From the NCBI GenBank assembly GCA_025526995.1, contig JAHLKG010000009.1:124001-188000 (forward strand): a stretch of DNA of 64,000 bases, given 5' to 3'. The notes beneath the pieces are model-generated. The model was not told where the DNA came from. It ran no database searches and saw only the letters and a list, made by a program, of their open reading frames with translations. This document shows positions 57,627 through 64,000 of the stretch, piece after piece. Every line of letters starts with the position of its first letter. Positions within the stretch are counted from its first letter, which is position 1. Source of the stretch: Powellomyces hirtus. Taxonomy: Eukaryota > Chytridiomycota > Chytridiomycetes > Spizellomycetales > Powellomycetaceae. Made by a program: the position numbers and the translations under genes.

Positions 57627-60052
57627 ATGCCACCACCAAATAGCAACTTACAAACTGCTACCGCAACGTTGAGCTTCTATCGGACAATTGACCGTGTCGA
57701 GAACTTTAAGATCAGAGTCAAATTGGCCAAAATCGCGGATGCAAATGTCCCACTAGGAGATGGTTAGAAAAACTGTTCCACAGCAGCATCATAGCATCAT
57801 TCCAGTCACTAACACACCATACCTCATAGAATTCGTGGGCTCGGATCCGTCTGTGACAGTATTAGCAAAGAAGCGACGCCGCGCCCTGCTTCCAAAACCC
57901 GAAGTGGCGGTGTTTGCATGGGGAGAGAGGGCATATAGTCCCAGGTATTGCATAATGGCACCTACTCCCCTTATCTCTATGGAATTATAAAGCACTTCGC
58001 TAAAAACAAAGGGCACTTCGATCTTTTTCTCAAGCGAAGTGTTGAAATACCACTATCAGCCCTCTCCCAATCCCACACCTCAGGAAAAAGAGCACCATGT
58101 CCGCATTGAGCAGCTCATTGCGCGCCCCAATTCCGAGGAAGCCAAAATCATTGGAGCAGGGCGGACGAAAGGAGGTACACACATGTCCACTCCACCATCG
58201 AGACTTGCACGATTTACATGTGCTAACATGGCATTGCGTCCAGCCCGCAAGCAGCTCTTCACCTACACCTCCGAGGACGGGTACCGTCCAGCCGACACAT
58301 TCACCACCAGTCCACACGAAACAGCCTTGTCGCCTGCAGAGGTTGCTCCCGCCATGCGCCGTCCAACACAGCTGCGGAAGCGACATAGGGCGTGGAACGT
58401 GCAAGACATTGTCACGGATCAACCAGTACCGCGAAACCAGAAATGCGGATGGGATGAGATGCATATCATGGCGTACTTTGATATTGACCGGTAAGTTGAC
58501 GGTGGCAGTCACTTTGGTCAGTAGGATACAGGTACTTACTTGGTCACACTACAGGCCGACCAGCAAACCAAACAAATCAAACGAGAACCTGTTACCATAC
58601 GATGAAGGTGTTGAACGGTGTCTCTGTACCATCCGCGCTTACGACTCTGGACTCATATCCATCACGGTACGCGAGTTGAACTGCCGCAACGGGAAACAAA
58701 GGAAGGACTTCTAATTCGCCCACCCACAGCCCGGTTTGAACACCGGCAAGAAGCCGCACAGGCTCACCATTGGCCCCAACATTTACGAGTACACCATCAA
58801 AAATGCGTCCAAAGCCATGACCGAAGCAGAAGTCGAGGCCGAGTGGAGCATATTCCAGGAACTCTACAAACAGTGAGCAAGGATCAAACGATGCATTCCA
58901 TTCTACCTACCCAACTCATAACCTGGTTCTTTAAGACAACGCACCTCCCTCGAAAACCTCGTATCCACCACCTTCACCCCTCTGCCGCCACCCTCCCATG
59001 CGCGGCTCCACATCACCGGTCAGATTGTTTCCGGGGAACGGTTTCGGTCAACCGACATTTACATCCGCTACGTCCTATCGCTTCCGCAAGGGTGGACCAC
59101 GGATGACGAACATGCTGGGTCGCAGGCCCAGGCATTGGCGTCCACGACGCAGGTTGCCCGCGCGACGTACCGCCAGGGGGTGGGGAAGTCGGGATTTGGG
59201 TATCCCTTAGAGTGGGTGGTTATGAAGAGAGGTGGGTGAGATTATCAGTGATGAGATGTGGATTGATCTGCGAGAGGGCAAGCTGACAGAACTCATATAC
59301 TGACCATGCAGACAAGCCGAAAGAATGGCCAACGCTCTACATCACCGTGCACAGTGTCGATTCTTGGGACCGGCACAGGGTCGAAGGGTATGGCTACATA
59401 CCCATCCCACGAGAGCACGGTAAGGCCAACGACGCACCTCAAATTTCATTTATTTACAGCAACGCAATCTCACTCTTCCACCACCAGGCCACTACGAATT
59501 CAACATCAGCACTTGGAGACCAATAGGCGACCTCAAAACGCGGCTGCGTGAGTTCTTCTTAGGCGGGTCACCGGAACTCGAGGATTTGAGCTACATCACC
59601 ATTCCTGGAGGCAGCGGCGTGAGTGGGGCGTTTGCGCTCGACGTTATCGACATGAGAGCTTCATACTTTGACTGATGTGGGGAATAGAAAATCGTCAACA
59701 AATTTGGATGTCGGGTGGAATCGTCCGGATCGGTTAAAATCCGTCTGGATGTTGTGCAGCAGGCAGAGTATGGACGTTTGCTTTGCATTCGATGTTAAGC
59801 AATTTGTTCTGACCGGCAAAGCATCTCCCGTTGGCAGCATCTACCAAGTCAAGGCGGTTGGAAAGGACAGCAACGTGCAGTACGTGTTCTCCATCTTTCG
59901 TTGCTTCCCGCTCGCAAAGGGACACTCATGACCTGCTTCTTTCGTTTCTTTGGTGCAGTTTTGGAAAGGGAGACATACAGGCTATCTCAGATGCTCTTGC
60001 GCGGGCACGAGCGCGAGTCAAGGCTTTACAGGAAACCAGGAAGGCTCAATAG
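57627..60052 (+). CDS. MKS1: MKS1, B9-domain protein of the ciliary transition zone
   Basis: Twelve exons: 57627-57762, 57830-57944, 58035-58174, 58244-58490, 58555-58666, 58730-58872, 58936-59231, 59312-59419, 59488-59618, 59688-59767, 59838-59879, 59959-60052; 547 residues, against about 559 in human. Every junction is GT-AG and keeps frame. Family blocks: an N-terminal '[15 protein letters not shown]', '[10 protein letters not shown]', '[11 protein letters not shown]', 'NIYEYTIKN', then the B9 domain (about 305-476): '[15 protein letters not shown]', '[13 protein letters not shown]', 'FGYPLEW', '[20 protein letters not shown]', 'EGYGYIPIP', 'ISTWRPIGD', '[15 protein letters not shown]'. 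After B9 come '[19 protein letters not shown]' and a C-terminal helix '[12 protein letters not shown]'. MKS1 works with B9D1/B9D2 and tectonics at the ciliary gate. Exons 10-12 are short and least certain. Confidence 0.9.
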
Positions 60053-60274
60053 AGACAGGGACACACCATTCGTCATCAATCCTTTGGATGCTATTTCACG
60101 CCATAAGGAAATCCACAGATATGCGCAAGCCAGGACACCACCTCGCGTGTGCCAAAAACATGCAAAACGTAGCCAAGTCAAAAGACAGAATACAACACAA
60201 ACAACGCTGCTTCTTCCCGGGCCAGCCGCGAAAAGCAAGCAATCCGACGTCTTTCTTTTATTTTGTACAAAATT

Positions 60275-63200
60275 TCATTTAACTGTATGTAGCTTCGCGA
60301 TCGCATACCGCAACTTATCAACACATATGGCTGCTGCGTCTATCACAACGGGTTCCGGGGGTGGCGCGTCGGGGAGGGGTGGGAGGTCCGGCAGTTTGGC
60401 GGATGAGATGGCCGGGGTGATTGATGTCAAAGTCGGACGGGATTGCTCGACTAGAGAGAGAGGGGTGTTTCCAGCAGAATCCTGTTGGGGTTGGTGGGAG
60501 GAGAGGGGGGATGTTGTGAGCATGACGGTGTTGAATCTAAGAGCTCTGTGTGTCGTTGCTATGTTTCTGCAGGATATGTTTACCTTTTGCAGCAGATCAG
60601 CGCCTTTCGAGATAAGAAACGCCAGTGCCTCCACATCATGGTACAGCGCCGCATAGTGTACCGCCGCCATGTTCGCAGGTAGTAAATTTTCGCTCATTTC
60701 CGCTGCCGGTGAGCCCGGTATCGAGGACGACGCCGCCGAGCGGTAGAACGGCACTGTATTGACTGCATTCAGGTTCGCCCCGTTCTGCACCACAAATTCC
60801 GCGGTCTTCAGGCGCGGGTTGCTGGGCATCGGGGCTGATATCGGTGCGAGGGAAGGTGATGTTGTTGCTGACGGGGAGGAGGACATGGAAGATTCGCGGC
60901 GCGGGGGCGCGGGCGCGGGCGCGGACGGATACCCTAACGCTACGAGCAATATCGGGGGTCGGTCTTGATGCGCAGCTGCCAGATCCGCCCCCAGTGCCAC
61001 TGCGCGTAACATTTCCGGAATATCGCGATTCTCAGCGGCGCGATACAGCAGTGCGGTTGCATCAGGTGCAGAAGCGCGATCGAGGTAGAGTCCATGCACG
61101 TATTTATCGCGGATAAATTTTTCTTTGGTATCGCGCGGGTCTTTGACGGTGGGTTTAATGGTGGTGTCGGGGGGCAGGAGGGCTTCGAAGATAGAATTAC
61201 ATTTGGTGTTGCCGAGGGATTTGAGCATGGCGATAAGGTCCGGGGTCCAGGATTGGTCTAGAGTTAGGGAGCGGATCTGGGAGTGCGAGGATGTGTTAGA
61301 GGGGTGGAAGAGACGCCGGAGGGATGGTACGGAGACTTACTTTGGTGATGTGGGTGCCGAGTTTTCTATGGCTCCCTGAACAGTCTATTTGGAACAAACT
61401 GAATGAGCAATCTCTCTGCAATATGTCCACTATCGCGAGTCTCACCTATACATAGAAGACAGCCCAGATTGATGCTAATCCAGTCCGGGTTTTTAGCCCC
61501 ACATTCGGCACAAACTAAACTCCCGTAAACACATCATCAGCACACGCCCCTTCGAACTTGTGCTACTTTCATCAGTCAACCTACCCGAATTCCCCGGATC
61601 CGCCTCCCGCAATACATCCAACGCCCTTACGGGCGCCACAAACGGATCATCTAGTGCCCACACCATGTCCGAACTCGGTCCCATTCCATGCGGGCCGACC
61701 CCAAACTCGGGCCCCGAATTCGTGTTCTCGCTCACCGTCGCCGTCCCGCTCAACATGCCCTGTATACTGTTCTGGATCACCGCCATCCACGCTTTCATGT
61801 CTTCAGCATCGGTGGCTTGGTAGTGCCGTTTGGTTAATTTGCCCCCGCCCCCTGAAATGACCTCAAAGGAGAAACGCCGGTCAATGTTGCGGGAATCGCG
61901 GATGGTGCAGAAACGGAGGTTGGTCGTGTAGGTTTCTTCTTGATGGTTGCGTTTGAGGTTGTATTCTGATAGTGGCACACGCTCGAGGTCAGACAAGAGA
62001 GGAATTGATGTGGTTGTGGGGGGGGGGGGGGGGAGGGTAACGGCACCATACCTCGGAGAACGCCCTTTTGTAGCACACACCACATTTTCTTCCAGTTCTG
62101 CTGGCCAGCGTTCGCTTTCGGCTGCCCATGCGGCGCCTTCTCCGTAGCTGCCGCGACCCACAAGTAGCCCTAAATGCATTATCCACACTTTAACTCCCCC
62201 GCGCAGAACCAACCACAACATACGAGCAACCACTGCAACGCACCTTCCTCCTCCGCCCCAACGCCGCAGAATCTGCATCATACGTCTGCACCAAATCCCT
62301 AAACCCCTTAAACCTGTTGGCGCCTGGGGTCGTCTCATCTTCCGGGTCACTGAACGCGTTGTTGTCGTACGCATGCCCACCCTCAGTGTACAATTGCGCC
62401 TTGGATTCAATCAATTTACGCCGCTCGTCCCGCTCGCGTTTCTCTTCGTTGGATTTTTCGTTCACTTCCTTCCATTTGGTGGACAGTGTGGCGAGGTCTT
62501 CCGTTTTTTTGGAGAGTTTTTCGGCAACGGATTTGTACATGGTGACCTGGCAAGAAATCAGTGGTCAGACTCTCTAGAGTGAATGGGGGGGAAACGTGAG
62601 GTTGGAGAGAGTAAGGGCTTACTTGTTTCTCTGCCAGCACGATGAACTGCATGTCCAAGATGCGCTCCATGTGAGCCCCATGGAGGTCCTTCAAATGACA
62701 GTAATAGTCAAGTCTGAGAAAGAGGAGTCAGAGATGTGAACGAAACAAGTTGGAGACCATAGCATCCGAGCGACCAACCTCTTGAGCTCATAATTCTTCT
62801 TCTTCTCTTGCCATTTCTGATCTGCTTCCGAAAGTTTTTGCTTTTGGCCTCGCATGGACAAATACTTTTGTTCCGAAGAGTTGAATTCCTGCAACAACAT
62901 GATATCTCGCATCAACAATCATTGCGCTACATCTTCCCATTGCCATACATGTGAAAGCCTTACTTTGAGCTCCTGATCATACATCTTCTTCTGCCCCTCA
63001 GTATCTTTAATCTGATCATACATCGCATTCGACTGCACCAGCACCACGTTCTCCACCTGCTGAAACATGATATCCATCTGCTTATCCACCGCGACAGCCA
63101 CTTCCTTCAACATCTGTATCACGGCCGTATCGACGATCGGGATATCCGCAATGGCGACATTGAGATCTTTGCCCGCCTGCATGAACGTTCGTCCGGTTTG

Positions 63201-63974
63201 GATGTACGTCAGCAACTGCTTATTGGCTTGTTTCACCGCATGTTTGAGGGACTGCGTTTTTTTCTCCAGTGTTTCAATCGTTTGTCGGAACGCGGGCTCG
63301 TCATCTACCTCCTCGAGGTTCGTGACCGAGTTGCCGGACGTGCTGGAATGTTCCCGGCGGTGCGTCGGGGCGGCTTGCATGAGGAAGGGAGCGGGTGGTG
63401 GCCCGGTTATGGGTGAGGAGAGGGATGATCGTGCCGAGCGCGGGGAGAGACCCGAGTCAGTGTATTCGGTGTGGAGGGAGAGGGGGGAGGGGTCGAGGGC
63501 GCCGAGAATGGAGGTGCGCCGGGATGAGGTAGATTCGAGGTTTCCGAGGGTGGATGCTTGGCTGGGTTGCCGGAGTAATGGATTTACCACCGCTGTAAAA
63601 AGTAATCTGCGTATTAATGAATGCACGCTGGCCCCAGTATCCGAATCGGTGGGCGTTCCTTACAAGATACAAAGAATTCAAACACAGATAAAGCCCTAAA
63701 GTGTTTTGTTTCCTGCACGTATTCACCAAACTGCACCAGCATTTAGCCTTCATCAAAGACCATTGCCCCCACGTGCAGCATGCGTTGCTCTTACACAGCA
63801 AAAGTTTTTCCACCCTCCTGTCGGCGGGAGCAGCTCGCTTTTGATGGTGCCGTTTCCGGTCGAAGTTGGAGCAACGTACTTCCAGTTCCAGTTGTAGTAG
63901 TTGACGCCATCTATTCCTCTTTCTTTGAGGGTGAGCTCTGGGGTATATACATTTGGGAACTTGGAGCTCTGCAT
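60275..63974 (-). CDS. ArfGAP of ACAP/ASAP type (BAR, PH, ArfGAP, ankyrin)
   Basis: Eleven exons: 63797-63974 (tentative), 62964-63592, 62779-62888, 62623-62713, 62244-62546, 62052-62169, 61585-61965, 61446-61514, 61341-61384, 60584-61276, 60275-60481; about 940 residues. BAR-type helices (about 140-380: 'TLEKKTQSLKHAVKQANK', 'DYYCHLKDLHGAHMERIL') bind curved membrane. A PH domain (from about 437, 'NWKKMWCVLQKG' spliced to 'EYNLKRN', ending 'AEDMKAWMAVIQNSI') reads phosphoinositides. The ArfGAP zinc finger, built across three small exons, has all four Cys ('CAECGAKNPDWISINLGC', 'LLCIDC') and the catalytic Arg in 'SHRKLGTH'. Ankyrin-like repeats follow ('DATALLYRAAENRD', 'AAVHYAALYHDVEALAFL', 'DSAGNTPLSL'). 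The first exon rests on a weak GTGTAA donor. Convergent with MKS1, 222 bp apart. Confidence 0.85.
62018..62033 (+). repeat. Run of 16 G inside an ArfGAP intron
   Basis: Lies in the intron 61966-62051 that cuts the PH domain; on the gene's strand it is a C-run close to the donor side. Confidence 0.85.
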
Positions 63975-64000
63975 TGGGGAGGGAGGTGGATGAGCGACTG

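Overview
This window reads as nuclear DNA of a flagellated (zoosporic, chytrid-like) fungus. Genes carry many short GT-AG introns of about 60-110 bp. Fungal families are present: a SAM/RA MAPKKK, homocitrate synthase of the aminoadipate lysine route, a Bem3-like RhoGAP, a Kha1-like antiporter and a DUF5672 protein. A clear MKS1 (B9-domain, ciliary transition zone) gene implies that the organism builds a flagellum. The species cannot be fixed from sequence alone.

Layout. Positions 1 to about 15,250 are a nest of broken LTR retroelements: a Ty1/copia element cut by the window edge (2-2330), a complete but decayed Ty3/gypsy element on the minus strand (2455-8691; 422-bp LTRs and a GTGAG target duplication) that split a minus-strand ORF of unknown function, a 5'-truncated second copia element (about 9640-11665), three copies of its LTR, and the 5' half of a second gypsy element (about 12511-14812) inserted in a copia ORF tail. 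No host gene is visible in this block.

From 16.1 kb on the window is gene-rich. In order: SAM-RA-kinase MAPKKK (+), LENG1-like (-), unknown membrane protein (+), SUN-domain protein (-), mitochondrial ribosomal protein S16 (+), homocitrate synthase (-), dolichyldiphosphatase-like PAP2 (+, 5' end unresolved), ALKBH1/Abh1 (-), 2H phosphoesterase (+), small membrane protein (-), UDP-GlcNAc pyrophosphorylase (+), DUF5672 protein (+), MutY/MUTYH (-), an intersectin-like EH-EH-SH3-SH3-DH-PH-C2 protein (+, 14 exons), a 2.6-kb gene-poor gap, Kha1-like antiporter (+), Bem3-like PX-PH-RhoGAP (-), MKS1 (+, 12 exons) and a BAR-PH-ArfGAP-ankyrin protein (-) reaching the right edge.

The genes are not an operon or a biosynthetic cluster. 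Several do share a theme of membrane shape and small-GTPase control: intersectin RhoGEF, Bem3 RhoGAP, ArfGAP and a Ste11/Bck1-type MAPKKK. All exon models are mine, built from reading-frame continuity, GT-AG sites and family homology recalled from knowledge; no alignment or search was run.
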